A stretch of DNA of 64,000 bases, taken from Echeneis naucrates (lineage: Eukaryota > Chordata > Actinopteri > Carangiformes > Echeneidae). Location: assembly GCF_900963305.1 (NCBI RefSeq), contig NC_042513.1:2294001-2358000 (forward strand). Direction: 5' to 3'. A program made the translations under genes and the position numbers. Each line of letters begins with the position of its first letter. Within the stretch, counting starts at the first letter, position 1. Positions 45,001 to 58,006 of the stretch are shown here, one piece after another. The notes under the pieces are model-generated. The model was not told the DNA's origin and did not search any database. It worked only from the letters and a program-made list of their open reading frames with translations.

Positions 45001-48000
45001 TTCCAAAGCATAAAAAAAACTATGTACTAGCACATTTGCAACATTTTCTAGTTTACTTTGTTATGTTGGAGGCTTTAGTTATGAACAAGTCTACTAGTGA
45101 AATAACAAAGCATGCAGAAATGTGAACAGATCTTACTTGTTTTGGTAATCCTCCACTAAAGGATCTTTGGCATCAACTCGACGCAGTACTTCCCTCACAG
45201 ACTGTTCCAACCAAAGCATTACTCCTGCCTCTCTCCACACGTTGTAAGTTCTCCCCACATACAGAGCTGTCAGTTCTGCCAGAGCTAGGGATTGCCTATA
45301 AGGGTCGGTTTACGTTTTAAACATAGCGTTGAAGAGGGGGATAAAAACACAATAGATAAAACAAATAAAAGTCAATATAAAGGCCATGAGAAGTTTTACA
45401 GCAGTAATGGTAAGCCTACATAATATTGAGAGATAAATGGCACCAGGCTGTGTATAAAAAAAAAAATCACAACAATACATTCTAGATTACGCAATGTTTA
45501 CAAAAAAAAAATAAAAACAAAGGTTCAATACATTACCCTATCTGACTCTTTGGACCAAAGAAGGAATGTGAGGTGACTGCAGCATCTGGCTGCACACTGC
45601 AGAGATCCAGTAGAGGCATTAAGACTGTAGAAAACACATTTACAGCAACATGTAACAAAGAGTTTGGGACTATTATTTTATAGAAACCAATTATCTCAGA
45701 AGAAGAAGAAGAAATGGCTGGGGGAAAAAAGCCCCAACAACTTTCTAAGTATTAAGATGCTGGTGGTTGCATCCTTGTCTAACCTCCAGGGAACATGATG
45801 AGAGCATTTTGCAGCATGAGGTCAGCTTTTTGTCTTTGTTTGTCACTTTCTTCAGGATCCATGTCTTCCTGCTTACTTAGATGGAAATGAGAGAGTGCAG
45901 TGGAAAATGCAAAGTTTGGCAGCTGGGACAGATTTCTATGCTCCTGAAATACAACAACAAATCATTTGTGTCAGACCAGAATGTATCCTGTATTACACTG
46001 AACAGTTCAGTCAACTTCAGTTTAAAATTGCATGTAAATATAAAAATGCACATGAGAACATACTTTACCTCCCAGTCCTGATATAACTGAAGAAGAGCCT
46101 GGTATTCTCTGGTGCGCAGCATCAGGAAATCAATGATCAGGAGCATACAAAGTGGGTCAGAGTCTGGGTCCAGACTAAGGAAAGAGTACCAAAAAGATTA
46201 CAAGTAAACTATTACCAGAGGTATTTGCTTTTTTAATTATTTTTATGGCCTTTTTTCGCTCCACTCATCAGGACAGCCTTAAGAGCAAAAGGAAACGGGG
46301 AAATGGGGACATGGCACACCACCCATCATGCTACTGGAGCCCCAACTACTTGTACGTTTCCAGGTCACGGGCCACTCAGGGCTGCAGGCAATTTAGAGTC
46401 ACCAATTAACCTAAACATACATGTCTTTGGACAGTGGGAGAAAACCGGAGTACCCGGAAGAAATCCACACAAGCACAGGGAGAATATGTTAACTTCACAC
46501 AGAAAAGGCTGGGAACCAAAGCTGCGACTTTCTTGGTGTGGCACACTAGGCCGCCATGCTGCCTGCCACTACTGTTGTTGGATCAATATGTTTTGACTGT
46601 TAATGTCCACTCCACTCATTAGGTTCATTTATTATATTATTCTGTTCCATACTTTTCAAGAAAAGTACAGTGGGTGAATGTGATATATATAGATAGCTAT
46701 TGTAAATGTAATTTTTTTTTTATCATGTCATGGGAATACACCTTTTATATAAACCTTGATTGCATGTAGAAACATTAATAATTGATCTTTAAATTGAGAA
46801 GAACACACATTTTTCCCCTGCGACCTGACCCTGGATAAATGGATAAAGATGGATGGATAAATATTTCTGTAGTCTCATGTGAAGATTTCTCTTCTCTTCG
46901 TCTTTAATTCTACACATTGAGCCTTTGTACCTCAGGATGAGTTTGCAGTACTCCAAAGCTGTCCGTGGACACCCTCTCTTCTCCAGGAAAATCATATGCT
47001 TATAAAGAGCAAGATAAAATGCCCTGCAAACAGAAATCATTAAATCATGAAATTTATTAAGACAAAATTAAAGCTACAAAAGAATGATCTCAAATCCAAA
47101 CCCTTTGCTACACAAACCTAACAAAAAGCAAAAACAGGAAAAACTGAGAAACCAACCTGTTTTCTGGTCTCAAATAATCAAGTCTGCTGGTTCCTGAGGT
47201 CAGGCTGAACAAAGGGTGAAAAGCACACTCAAGGCTGTACAAAGCTCTTTCTAAAAAAAAAAGAAAAGTGATTATATTTTGTATGATATTGGTAACATCA
47301 TTGGGAAACAGCACACTACATACATCTTAAGTTTTGGAGAGCAGTGGTAAACACATGATAAACTGAAAAACACTGCTTCTTGTCTGTTTAATGTTAAAGT
47401 GCAACTGACGGCATATTATCAAATTAACGTGGAAAGAAGACAAACTCCCTTTGATAATTTATCCCTCTGGTCCTCGACATAAACTATTTTAGTTATTCAG
47501 TTGTGGAAAGTCTGTGACAGTAAACCTTATTGTTCTTTGTATGAAGCATTTACTTGCACTTGTTCACAATGAATCTCTTGTCAACTTACAGTTTCCAACC
47601 AATCCAGCTCTAAAATAACCATGATCAGTTAGGGTAACAGGCCAACAAAAAGTGGAGCTAAGTTATTGAACTACAAGAGTTTCCATCTTGATGGAAAGTG
47701 TTCCCCCCAAGCAATAAGGGCCACAGCACCAAAATTAGTGATACAATGGCCTCAAAACTTTCAGATTGCATAGTTAAAGATATATGAACTGATTATTGTA
47801 TAATTATGAATGCACATTTTAAGTGTTATTTTTCTGTGAATTGCAAGGATTCCACTTCACACTAATCCCCACAGTTTATCTGAGCACCATTTGAGAACAT
47901 CCAGACATAAAATATAGGAAATTAATTAAGGAATTTGATCTGGTTGCCTTTAGATTACTGCATATCACCAGCAACACTATAAAATAATGTTGGTATGATG

Positions 48001-51000
48001 CCATATAATCAAATAATTTACTATGATGCCATGCCTAAATGCTTGACTAATGACAGTAATTCTATAGTATTATTATTCTCATATTATTTTCTCATTATTG
48101 TTAATAGTATGGGCGGCACAGTGGAATAGTGGTTAGTGCTGTTGCCCCTCGATAAGAAGGTCGTGGGTTTGGTCCCAGCCTCTTGGGGCCTTTCTGTGTG
48201 GAGTGTGCTTGTTCTCCCTGGGCCTGTATGGGTTTCCTCCAGGTACTCCGGTTTCATCCCACCATCCAAAGACATCGTGTTTGGGTTAATTGGTGACTCA
48301 GAGTGACCCACTGACCACTGAGTGTGAGTGGTTGTTTGTCTCTGTCTCTCTCTGTGTATTGGCTCTGTGATGGACTGGTGACCTGTCCAGGGTGACCCCA
48401 CCCTCGCCCAGTGTAAACTGGGGTTGGCTCTAGCACCCCCGTGACCCAGAAATGGAAAAGCAGTTGAAGATGAATGAATGTTAGTTTACAGCATTACTGT
48501 ACTACTAACGATAAGAATAATCAGAATCTGATGCTATTGTAAGATAAAAATTCTTCACACGTCTAAGGACAAGAAACTGAAAGACTAAGAAAAAAAGAGA
48601 TTGACCACAAATTAAGCGATGAAATTTCTGGTTCTCTATGCCATGAAGTTAAACAGACTTGGTCTTAAAACCCATAAACATTTCTGTAAATCAGTTCAGA
48701 GCAGTTCCTATGGGGTGACCTGATACCGGTATAGGAGGTGGCCCCTGGTTTGAGCCCAAGATAGGGCATCTTTTTCATGTATGTCACTCCCCTTTTCTGA
48801 CACCACATCTTCCACCTCTCTCTACTATGTAGCTATCATATTAAGGCCAAAAAATAAATAAATAAAAAAAAATAAAAATAAAAATAAAAATAAAACTCAT
48901 GAGAAGATAAGATGTTAATTTTTCTACCATGGCAAAGGCACACTTGCTACAATAACATCAAGTAAATTTGATGTTGATATTGTAACTATCTAATCCTCTT
49001 TGAGCTAAATTAAACTTAACTCTGTGAAAGCACAGTGTATGGTTCTGCTCCCTCACAGTCCAATGTAAGGCCAGACTTCAGAGAATGGTGTCCACAGCAA
49101 TGAAGATAATAGGCAAACACGACAACTTTCAGCACCTCCAGGCAACGTATGAGGGAACTGTTGTTAAGGGAGTGAATAAGATCTTGAATAACCCCTCTCA
49201 TTCTCTTTTTCAGGAATGAGTTGTTGCCTTCAGGGAGGCGCTTCAGAGCCAGCAGGCGTAGGAGCAACCGCTTTAAAATGTCCTTCATTCCCTCTTCCAT
49301 TCAACTCTTAAATAAACAAACTAATACTTCACGCAGCGGAGCTGCGAGAGGTACTAGTTAGATTGTGTTTTATGGTTTCATCGTACAAAAGTCTTGAAAT
49401 TGATTTAATTTTACTTTTAACTGGGTTTTGTTCTATGTATTTTATTCGGGTTTTTAAAGGTCCTGTGTTTTGATCCATGTACTTAACCGTTTCTTTACTC
49501 AGGGTATGTGCAATATTTTTGGGCATACTGTATTCTCCCTTTCTATGGACAATACGATGATAATCAACACTGTAATTCACACTCGCGGCACCTTATGGAA
49601 TGATGTCTATGTTAAATGGTTTGACTACTGTATGCTTGTATGCATCTGTATGATTGTCTAGCCCAAAACAAATTTCCCTCGCGGGACAATAAAGTTTATC
49701 TTATCACATGGATTAATAGTATTTATCAATTTATGAAAGGAACCCATGATCCTCACCAATCAGATCCCTGGCCATCTCTTGATTCTCCTGTATGCGGAAG
49801 ACATCAGACAGCTGCAGCAAGGAATCAATATGGTAAGGGTTGAGCTGTAGCAAGGCCTGGGAAAAAAACAAAAACAAAAACAAAAAAAAGCTAGTTAAGC
49901 CGATACATGGACAAAGACAAAGTCAAGATAGAAAGCTTTCAACACAAGAAGGCTGATGTACAAATGCAAAGACAAACTAAACATGGATGATATCATGGTT
50001 ATCCATGCACAATTATATATTTTATATATTTCATTTTACAAAACACAGCCCAAATAAACTGAAAATTATTTATTCTGGTCAATTAATACAACTTAAAAGC
50101 TCACCGTCTAACTTCACCACACTACATTGATGACAACAGCATTTTAAGATTGAATTGAAAATAAATGGATGGTTTCTTTATATAGCTGCATTGAAGTTAG
50201 GGATATTGTGAGAACAGTTATCAGTTGAACAGAGGGTGAACTTTTTATTTTTTACCACAATATTGTTGGGGTCCATGGACTCAACAGCATCCAGGAATTT
50301 GAATTGTAATTGCTGGTAGTCCCGACTGTGCTCAAAAGTGAAGTACTGAATACCATCCTGCGACTGCAGTAAAGTCATCGAGAGTCCTGTGAAGACATCA
50401 AGCAGGGCCCCGTGGAAGAAAGACACGGTCGGGTAATACACAGTCACTTACACATAATGATAAAAGGGTGGTCCAGTGTATTTTGATGCATTTGATTGGA
50501 TCCAAGCATGCAGTGTGTTCCAATATACTAAGCATTCTTCACATTGCTTTTATCAGCAGTGAAATCAGCAATACATTCCAATATGGAAGTAACTGGAAGA
50601 CATACATGTCAAAGTCACAACAGATTCACCACATTTTACACAAGAGATGGTGGCATTGATCGCTATTTTGACAGGGAATGATTTTTGTCTCTTCAGTTTT
50701 TAGCTTTGCTCTAAAGCTCTTGGTTTTTGAATATTTGTGGAAAAGGCAGCCTGGCCATTCTGCACTTCTGGTATTTTATCCTGAATCGTCTGAGTTTATT
50801 CTCACAAAGTCTTCTAATTGTTGGCAGGGACATGTCTGCCCGCAGGAAGAGAGCATTCTTGACCTGCTGTGCAAATATAAAGAGGTTCTTTTTCATCATG
50901 TAAATGATTAAATGCTCATCCAAAAGACATGTGCCCCTTGATATGCCAAGTCTTTTTCAGTTTTCTAGTTCTCCTTTGAACATGTACTTTTTCAGAATTT

Positions 51001-53960
51001 ACCCAATTACTGATTATGGCTAACCAATTACTTTTGAGATCTCTGATAGATTTTAGGTTTCATAAGATTCTTTATTACCCTTTTCATTTGCAAGGTTTTT
51101 CCCATTAAACTGACTGACTCTCCTTAACCTTTCCAACTCAACCTAAACAACAACCCTCATTCAATTTTGAGACAACTTGTCAGCTATTCATGAATGAACT
51201 AACACTGATAAAATAAACACACAAGCCACCAAAGAAAATTATGCAGCCAAGTCTCAAATTATTTTTGAGGATTTCAGTTATTTTTTGTGTAAAAAGAGAA
51301 AGAAGAGAAAAATGGGTTCAGTACTGCTTCGATTGTATGGCATGATGTGAGGGGTGACGTCAATAAAGTGGTAATTAGCAAATCCACAGTTTGTGCTACT
51401 TTAATACAAAGAAACAGTCTCAGTGAATCAGGGCATGTCTGTAATAGTGTCCAGTACAATACTGCTTGCAGCAAAAATTAAATCTAACTATAGCATGAAT
51501 GACTAACAGGATTACACAATACTGGCTGTACTGTACTATTGTCAGTCAAAATATTCATTACCTTAGTATGACAGAACCAAACCTACACCCAACATTATCT
51601 AGATAAATCATTCATTAATTATATCACTGAAGGATACCCAAAATATAGACAGTGCATGAAATTATGCATTCGCTAAAGATACAAATTGTTATTCACTGTA
51701 AAACTCAATTCATAAATGTAAAAAAAACAAAAAAAAACCTACCTGGGCGGCTGTGGCGAGGCCAGCTGTCTTTGGGAGCGGTCATCCAGTTGCTACTTTG
51801 AAACTGTCTGTTTCTGTGCCGGGGTCTGGGGGAAAAAAAAAAAAAAAATACCTCAAGAATAACATACTATATAAGGAGCAGAACTGAGCCAGATTAATTC
51901 CAACCTATCTCAAAAATAGTTTCCTTCTCTTTTTACCTTTGATCCCCAAGAACAGCCCGAGCCCCAAAATATTTCTTCAGCTCTGTCTCTGGGTTCAGAT
52001 TTCTAAAAATTTACAAAGAAAATAAGAGGGTTGACAATGTTGACCAGTTCAAATACTACCATTTGAGGAAAAGACAAGCTCTGTTTGATTTCAGTATTGT
52101 GCACTTTAGATAATATCTGCTTCACAACAAAAATGCAATCACTTTCTGATATTTTCATGTGAGTGATCATACAGTAAATTTATATACACACTTACTAAAG
52201 TAAATCATCATTACAGGAAGCAAACTTTTTGTGAGTTTTGATGTTAAGTTCAACTATTTTCTACTTTACTGAATCTTTTGTGAAATGTCAGTGGCAGCTG
52301 GGCCAAAGAAATATGTGACGTAACATGCCTTGCTTAAAACAAACATTTTAACCTTTTGTGATTGTCTGCTGATTCACTGTACTGGATCACCTGAGATAAA
52401 TAGTTCAGAAACAGGATATCACATGGTGTCAAGCGCCACCACTTGGTGGCTAGTAGGAACACAGAAATGTATATTCTAGTTAGCTTGCCAAATAATCAAG
52501 TAATGTCATGTATGTATGGGCAAAGAGCCATTTTTGTCAAAATGTTTGTCACCTGTGCTCCACATGTAAAACAGATCGTCTGTCAGAGCCTCCACAATTT
52601 TCACTTTGCAGACTAAGACCATTTGGCTGCTCCAGGTTTTCCAGTAATAAATCAATATTATCATCTGGTACAGTCCTCTGAAAACAGATACAAAGGTCAT
52701 TAAAGTTTTTTTTTTTTTTAAGAAACTGAAATAGAACATTGCCAGCTTAAATTTTCTATATTGTGCATATCAAAGTTGTAAGAGACTATTATTACAATAA
52801 TATGCAATGGGTCCTACTAGAAATATTAGAAGTGTTACACTAGATGATTAAAACACACTGAAAATACAATGTGAGATATCATTTAAATTTAACAGCTGTC
52901 TTGACAGGGGAAAGACTGAATCCCTTCTTAACTGACTTACCAGTCCTTCCTCTGGTGAAGCTTTTGTCTTCTTTTTTTTCTTCTTCTTTTTAACCTGATT
53001 TCCAGAAGACTATCAAAGAAAAGATTCTTGACAACTGGATTGCACAGAGTTGCACATTCAGCTCAAAAGAATATTTAAGTAAAATCAAACGATCCCACAA
53101 AGACGGCCCTCCCATTTTACTTCATCTTTACCTTTGCAGATGCCTCCTGGAGCTTCTGATCTGGTTTGTCAACATCTATGTTGTCATCCTTTTCCAAGCC
53201 ACTTGTTGTGTTTCGATCAGTTTTCGCTGCCTCTTCGTCAAGGTGGGGGTCTTCAGCCTCGTTGTCTACATCACATATCTAATAAAAATTAGAAATTGGC
53301 AATAATGTTAGGAAAAGCAGTGACGAAAGCAAGTAAAAAAAAAAAACAAACAAAAAAACATAACTTGATTAAAAAATAAAACAACTTTTGTTACAGTTGC
53401 ATATAATGAGTGAATTAAACTGAATCCTGTGGTGATTGTTTATTTCCTATGTATCTCTATTTGAATGCTAGTAAACATACCTGTTTTACCATTAGCCTTA
53501 TGGTACTTCTTTTAAGCGCTTTATTAAAAAACTGGCGCTGTGGACAACTTCCCTGTGATTTCCCTAAGCAATAGCCCCACTGTTGAAAAACTTTAACCTA
53601 AATTATGAGAACAGTTTGCTGGTTAAATGTGCATTTAATGAAGAAGATTAGCTAACAAACGGAGCTAGCCTTGGTTAGTAGCAGTTACCATCACACAGCG
53701 AACACCTGCCGGAATAATTGTCATCTTACCAGTTCATAAATGTTGCCTAAGCTTTTCTGGGCTTTGTTTTTCTTTGATTTTCGGCTGCTGTCTTTCTTGT
53801 TTGCCGGTGGAGAAACATTAGCCACGTCTAGCTGTTGCTCCTCCTCCTCCTCCTCATCGACCTGTTTCTCCGGGCTGTCACCCAAAGTTAGATCCCCGAG
53901 GTCCAAGGCCTCCTGGCCGCGCTGCTTCCCTCGGAGCCTCCGCAGAGCCCGGGTAGACAT
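41790..53960 (-). CDS. tcf25: TCF25 / NULP1, ribosome quality control factor
   Basis: Vertebrate homologue of yeast Rqc1. It works with Listerin and NEMF on stalled 60S subunits and promotes K48-linked ubiquitin chains on nascent peptides. Exons, first to last: 53730-53960, 53132-53278, 52941-53009, 52553-52677, 51937-52002, 51743-51825, 50256-50386, 49757-49856, 47157-47250, 46931-47023, 46069-46174, 45784-45943, 45537-45624, 45137-45295, 44811-44901, 44122-44201, 43940-44015, 41790-41957. They total 2067 nt in phase, giving 688 aa (human 676). Start [19 protein letters not shown] matches the family. An acidic Glu run and a Lys-rich run ([10 protein letters not shown], from exon 3) lead into the conserved domain: [59 protein letters not shown]. 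It ends EEWD, close to human GEWD. No true bHLH is visible despite the gene's name. Confidence 0.95.
41995..42068. repeat. AT microsatellite beside the last TCF25 acceptor
   Basis: About 36 AT units in TCF25 intron 17, beginning some 37 bases upstream of the exon 18 acceptor (41958) in gene orientation. It therefore covers the zone where a branch point would normally lie. Confidence 0.93.
42702..43116. mobile_element. Second copy of the MITE, uninterrupted
   Basis: A 415-bp relative of the MITE at 14510-17387, in reverse orientation, in TCF25 intron 17. It starts ACATAATTTCCAGACTATAG and ends CAGAAATAACGG, with TA at 42700-42701 and 43117-43118. It lacks about 140 internal bases of the other copy but keeps the GACTATAGAGCGC junction intact, giving the pre-insertion site for the pogo-like element. 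Confidence 0.87.
46310..46562 (-). mobile_element. Degraded SINE-like copy
   Basis: Shares the CACCAATTAACCTAAACATA, TGGGAGAAAACCGGAGTACC and GGGAGAATATG segments with the copies at 29312 and 48112. It is in reverse, with a decayed tRNA-like head near 46550. It lies in TCF25 intron 10. Confidence 0.7.
48112..48478 (+). mobile_element. Near-complete tRNA-headed SINE
   Basis: The head GGGCGGCACAGTGGAATAGT then GGTTAGTGCTGTTGCC resembles an RNA polymerase III box A region. GGTCGTGGGTTTGGTCCC resembles box B. The body leads to the GATGGACTGGTGACCTGTCC tail and an ATGAATG end. Length is about 367 bp. It lies in TCF25 intron 8, opposite to the gene. Confidence 0.78.
49020..49706 (+). mobile_element. 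3' end of a non-LTR retrotransposon (LINE)
   Basis: On the plus strand, translation gives [14 protein letters not shown], then [12 protein letters not shown], and in shifted frames SGRRFRAS-like and [16 protein letters not shown], the usual C-terminal end of fish L2/CR1-like reverse transcriptase ORFs. The fragment finishes with AATTTCCCTCGCGGGACAAT then AAAGTTTATCTTATC, a typical LINE 3' tail. It is 5'-truncated with broken frames, in TCF25 intron 8. Confidence 0.7.
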
Positions 53961-55364
53961 TGTCCAACACTCACTGGACACATACACTTAAAATATCTGT
54001 TTCCGCCGAGCTGACAGCCGTAGGAGACCTTTAAATTACGATCGGCCCAATTGGTGTCTCCTTCTTCTTCTACTACTACAGTCTCCACGGCTTGTTTTTC
54101 TTCTTCTAGCGCGTTTCATTGCACTCGTTTTAATGAGCCCGAGAGGTGTTCCTCATCCATCCTGCCACCTATAGGATGGATGAGGAACGCCATCAACTAC
54201 AACCAAACTCAGGGAAATTGCATATTGAAACAAAACACCCTAAGTTGGATCTGTTGGATCCGATGTAGAAAATTCTTCTACATCAAATTCTACAATTTAT
54301 AAAAACCATTTCCTGTGAGACTAATTAAAGTGTTGAAAAATCCATATCTCACAGTGTTGATGATAGTGATTTTCATTTTTTATCCCGTTAACCAATAGTC
54401 AGACAAAACCTAAAGCATAACCTTCGTGGCACCATTAATTATTAATTTCATCTATTCCTTCACTTTTTAAAAACATTTTTACAGGGAAAATTAAAATATT
54501 TGGTCCAACCTCCTCCTTACCATTAACCATTGAAATAACAACTAACCAGCCAATATGCAAATTCAGAAAAGTGGAAGTAAATTTGTTGGTCTGCCAGAAA
54601 AAAAAGGCTAAAAAGAAAAAAAAGGGTGTCCCCAGCCATTTTGAAAATGTGGGTTGGATTGCATTCCATTTAATTTGGGCAAAATTTTAACTAATTGAAA
54701 CTATTTTCATCTTGGAATTTACATTATACATGAATTCCTCTTTGATCAACAAATATTCAACTAATTTATTGCAACCCAAGTTTCTAATTTTGGTTTGTAG
54801 TTTTAATGTTGAACAGGAGGTGGCAGAATTAACTTGTATTAATATGTATGTACTATCTAAACAAGACAGGTAGCTTTCAGTTGAAGTTTATTGGATACAA
54901 CATTGATAAAATGATCTCTAAAAGTAGTGTACATTGTTATTGTGTTATTGTGGCTTACATGTTGCAGCCCCACTAATCCCCCCACCCCCCCAAAAAAGGG
55001 AAGAAACACTAATTGTGTCTAGGAAACTGATAGATCAGATACTATCCAAAAAAATGTAAAAAATAAAAACAAAACCTGTAAGACAAGGCTGATACCAATA
55101 CACAGAACTTGTTTGACAGCAAGCAGTTAACCCAGATGTTTTAATTCTACATTCTTTCCATGTCAATGGTGACAGACAGTAGTGCAGTCAGAGCAGCAAC
55201 ACTTGAGGTGAGAAGGGGGTTTTCTTGTATATTGAAATTCTGTGTGTTTGTGAAATGAGGAAGTTGCAAATGCGATTACTTAATAGAATTTTCCAAAGGA
55301 CACTTGTAAAACAGTAGTTATGAAAGTCCAAACCTAGAACAGATGATTCAATTGGTTGAATAGA
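53961..55364. other. TCF25 promoter side and CYBA 3' flank
   Basis: The 230 bases upstream of the TCF25 start are relatively GC-rich and are the likely promoter. They end in a perfect 15-bp hairpin (54148-54188). The rest is AT-rich with no gene seen. Confidence 0.5.
54148..54188. repeat. Perfect 15-bp inverted repeat upstream of TCF25
   Basis: Left arm GTTCCTCATCCATCC at 54148-54162 and right arm GGATGGATGAGGAAC at 54174-54188, with an 11-base loop. It lies about 190-230 bases upstream of the TCF25 start codon. Confidence 0.92.
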
Positions 55365-55370
55365 TTTATT
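55365..55370 (-). terminator. cyba: Candidate CYBA polyadenylation signal
   Basis: TTTATT on the plus strand reads AATAAA in gene orientation, about 580 bases past the CYBA stop. Weaker variants (CATAAA, GATAAA) occur earlier. Confidence 0.4.
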
Positions 55371-55951
55371 TACAAGACATTCAAAGTACAGAAAAAAATA
55401 ATATGTAACCGATATGAGCCTGATACTACTAAAAGAAAATTTGTCAATGCATTCCTCGCAAACACTAGAGTGTACCCCTACAGAATTGAGATGACACAAA
55501 TACTGTCCACTGTTTAGAATAGATGGTAATATACTGTGTAAAGTATACACTATAATATGTTGTGAGATTTAAGTTAGTCAATTAAATATAGGGGTTGCAA
55601 CAAAACTTGAAATATATTATGGTTGGAGCTGAAGACAAATATTGGTTTGAACTTTTATCACAGGAGTGAAAATAGAACATAAAGTCATTTGACTTGACAA
55701 TACATATGTTGTTGCTACTTAGCAGCTATAGCATTTACATCAGGAACATTTTCTGTGACATGTTTATGTTCAAAGGTGAAATATAATATTTACTTAACCC
55801 ATCCTACTTTAAACTACTCTTGCTGGAACATTTTCTTTGTTTTCAAGATATTTCTCTGCAGGCTGAGGTATAAACACATGGACATGTGTTGTCCAGTTGC
55901 TAACTTGAAAGACATTTTTAAAGGAATACAAAGAATGAGTCGCTGGACTGG

Positions 55952-58006
55952 TTATTCATCAGTCACAGAGATGGGGTTGTCATAGGCTGAGCCCTCCAGG
56001 TCATCCACACGTTTCCTGCGCATTTCTGGAGGTGGTCTTGGAGGTGGATTCTGAGGAGGATTCTTCATGCTATCTGCTGGCTTTCGAACCTCCTTGTGTG
56101 GAAGAATGGGCTCCCAGTGTTCACCACGGACAGCTGCCTTTAAAAGCAAAACAATGACAAGCGAAAATAGTAATGTCTGGCTGCTGTAACAGCAAGCTAA
56201 ACATGATTAACTTGATGTTTAAAATACACACAGAAATAATGAAATGCTGAATAACAGCGGTTCTTACCTTGTACAGTCCCAGCTGTATGTATAAATGTGC
56301 TTTATAAACTGAGCAGCCAAGAAATAATTTTGGCTGCCAGGTTTAGCATTGTTGAAGAATCCAGTCACACCTCTTACTCTCAGCTTTCATAACTACAGGA
56401 CAATGTCTCAACTGATGTGTCCATAATGAAATTATTTCTTCCTTGTTTCCATTTCCTTGTTTCAACCAACTGGTCTCTTCCTACCTCCCCAGGTAACAAC
56501 TTTAGTCAACAGGCAAATAACATGGCCAATGCTACAAACTTACCACAAAGTAAATAATGCTGGCAATACCAAGGCATACACATCCAAGGACAGTGGCTAG
56601 CATAAAGCCTCCAGGCACACAGATTCTGAGAGGGGGTCAGACACATAAGGATATTTTTAGAGGAGGGAGAAAAAAAAAACAAACACGTAATGACTTCCAT
56701 TAGTATTTTCTTGCAGATACTGACTGACAATGGGAGGAATGCGGTTTAGCAAAGGAGAGTGAACTCACGCTGCATGTAAGAATGCTCTGACATAGTAGTT
56801 CCTTGTCAATGGTCCAAAGGCTTTTACACAGACAGTAAAGCAATATTGGCCTCTGAATTATAACAAAACAAAACAATAAGTATGAACCTTTGCTGTTGAT
56901 CATCATCAGAACATGTTTCACCACAGCATTAAATAAGATGTCACTTACGTCCTTGCCACGCTTGTACCCTTAGACCTCTTGCTTCTTGGATACTCAAGAA
57001 GACACACAAAGGTCCCAGCTGCGCTAGTCATCTGTCAAGGCCCTTTAATCTTTCATGATTCAATAAACCAAATGATTCATAACATGAATTCAAATGAACA
57101 TTAGTAAGTTCAGCAGGTGTTTGAAAATGGATGAATGGACTGAGAGGATTCCAGAGGATTTTCCATATTCTACATTCTCCTTGGTATCAGAAACAATCAG
57201 GAAAGTGACTCTGCCAGATTTTACTTTCACCAGTATCATGCTTTTTGTATCTAAAGAGACACAATGAAGACATTATATATCGGTTCAGAAGTAGCATAAA
57301 TGAACATGAAGCTTGGGTTCAGCCTTTGTGTATTTCAGTTCATGTCATTGTCACCATGTAGTCAGCTACTTTAAAATACTCCATATATGCGAATTTTTAA
57401 AATGAGCAGTGGATTCAAGTTACATTTCTACATTTTAGTCACCTAAAAATCAATTATCCACTCACAGAATCAAAATGAATGAAAATTCTTCCTCAGCAGG
57501 TAGTTTAGTGTACTGAAAGATGAAAGTCAGATAAAATATACATAAATTTCACTTCATAAATTTCACTTTCATGACAGCAGAAGTTTTATGCAAAACACAA
57601 AAGGATACACCGCATAAGCTGCAAACTGCCACCCCCTGAAGTGTCCAGCCACCCCCACAATACCTCCAGTGAGGAGAACTGAAATAGGGAAACAGGATGA
57701 TGATATATTAAAAAAAATGTCAAATGACAATAAAGCACTGGGGACTCGACATCTTCAGAGAAGATAAAATTTTAGTATTTTTACGTTTATGAAATCAATC
57801 AGTGTGATTTTACTCCTCCAGTTAATTGATATCACAAGTCCTTATGAAACTATTTCAGCTGACTTTAAATGCTCATGTGAAATATTTGGACACTCATCTC
57901 TCATATCAACAGATGATTTTTCGTCCTTGGAGCAGGTTTTATACTCACTGAGTCCTGAAGCCAGAGCCTGCTCGTTGGCCCACATCGCCCACTCTATTTT
58001 CCCCAT
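55952..58006 (-). CDS. cyba: p22phox, cytochrome b-245 light chain
   Basis: Membrane partner that stabilises NOX1-NOX4 and docks the cytosolic organiser p47phox; with NOX2 it forms flavocytochrome b558 for the phagocyte oxidative burst. Exons, first to last: 57949-58006, 57611-57678, 56949-57031, 56769-56852, 56544-56625, 55952-56137. They total 561 nt in phase, giving 186 aa (human 195). The N terminus MGKIEWAMWANEQALASGL is almost identical to the mammalian one. Hydrophobic segments follow (ILLTGGIVGVAG; FVCLLEYPRSKRSKG; ICVPGGFMLATVLGCVCLGI). The conserved GPLTRNYYVRAFLH is present. The C-terminal proline-rich motif NPPPRPPPEMRRKR fits the p47phox SH3-binding site. The tail ends ISVTDE, like mammalian IPVTDE. 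Confidence 0.96.

Noticed and set aside
48112-48185. A possible tRNA gene
   Set aside because: The box A and box B-like sequences form the head of a SINE with a long body and retroposon tail. No proper cloverleaf is evident.
49016-49300. A 94-codon minus-strand frame that looks protein-like
   Set aside because: The plus strand of the same stretch reads as the end of a LINE reverse transcriptase, so the minus frame is its shadow.
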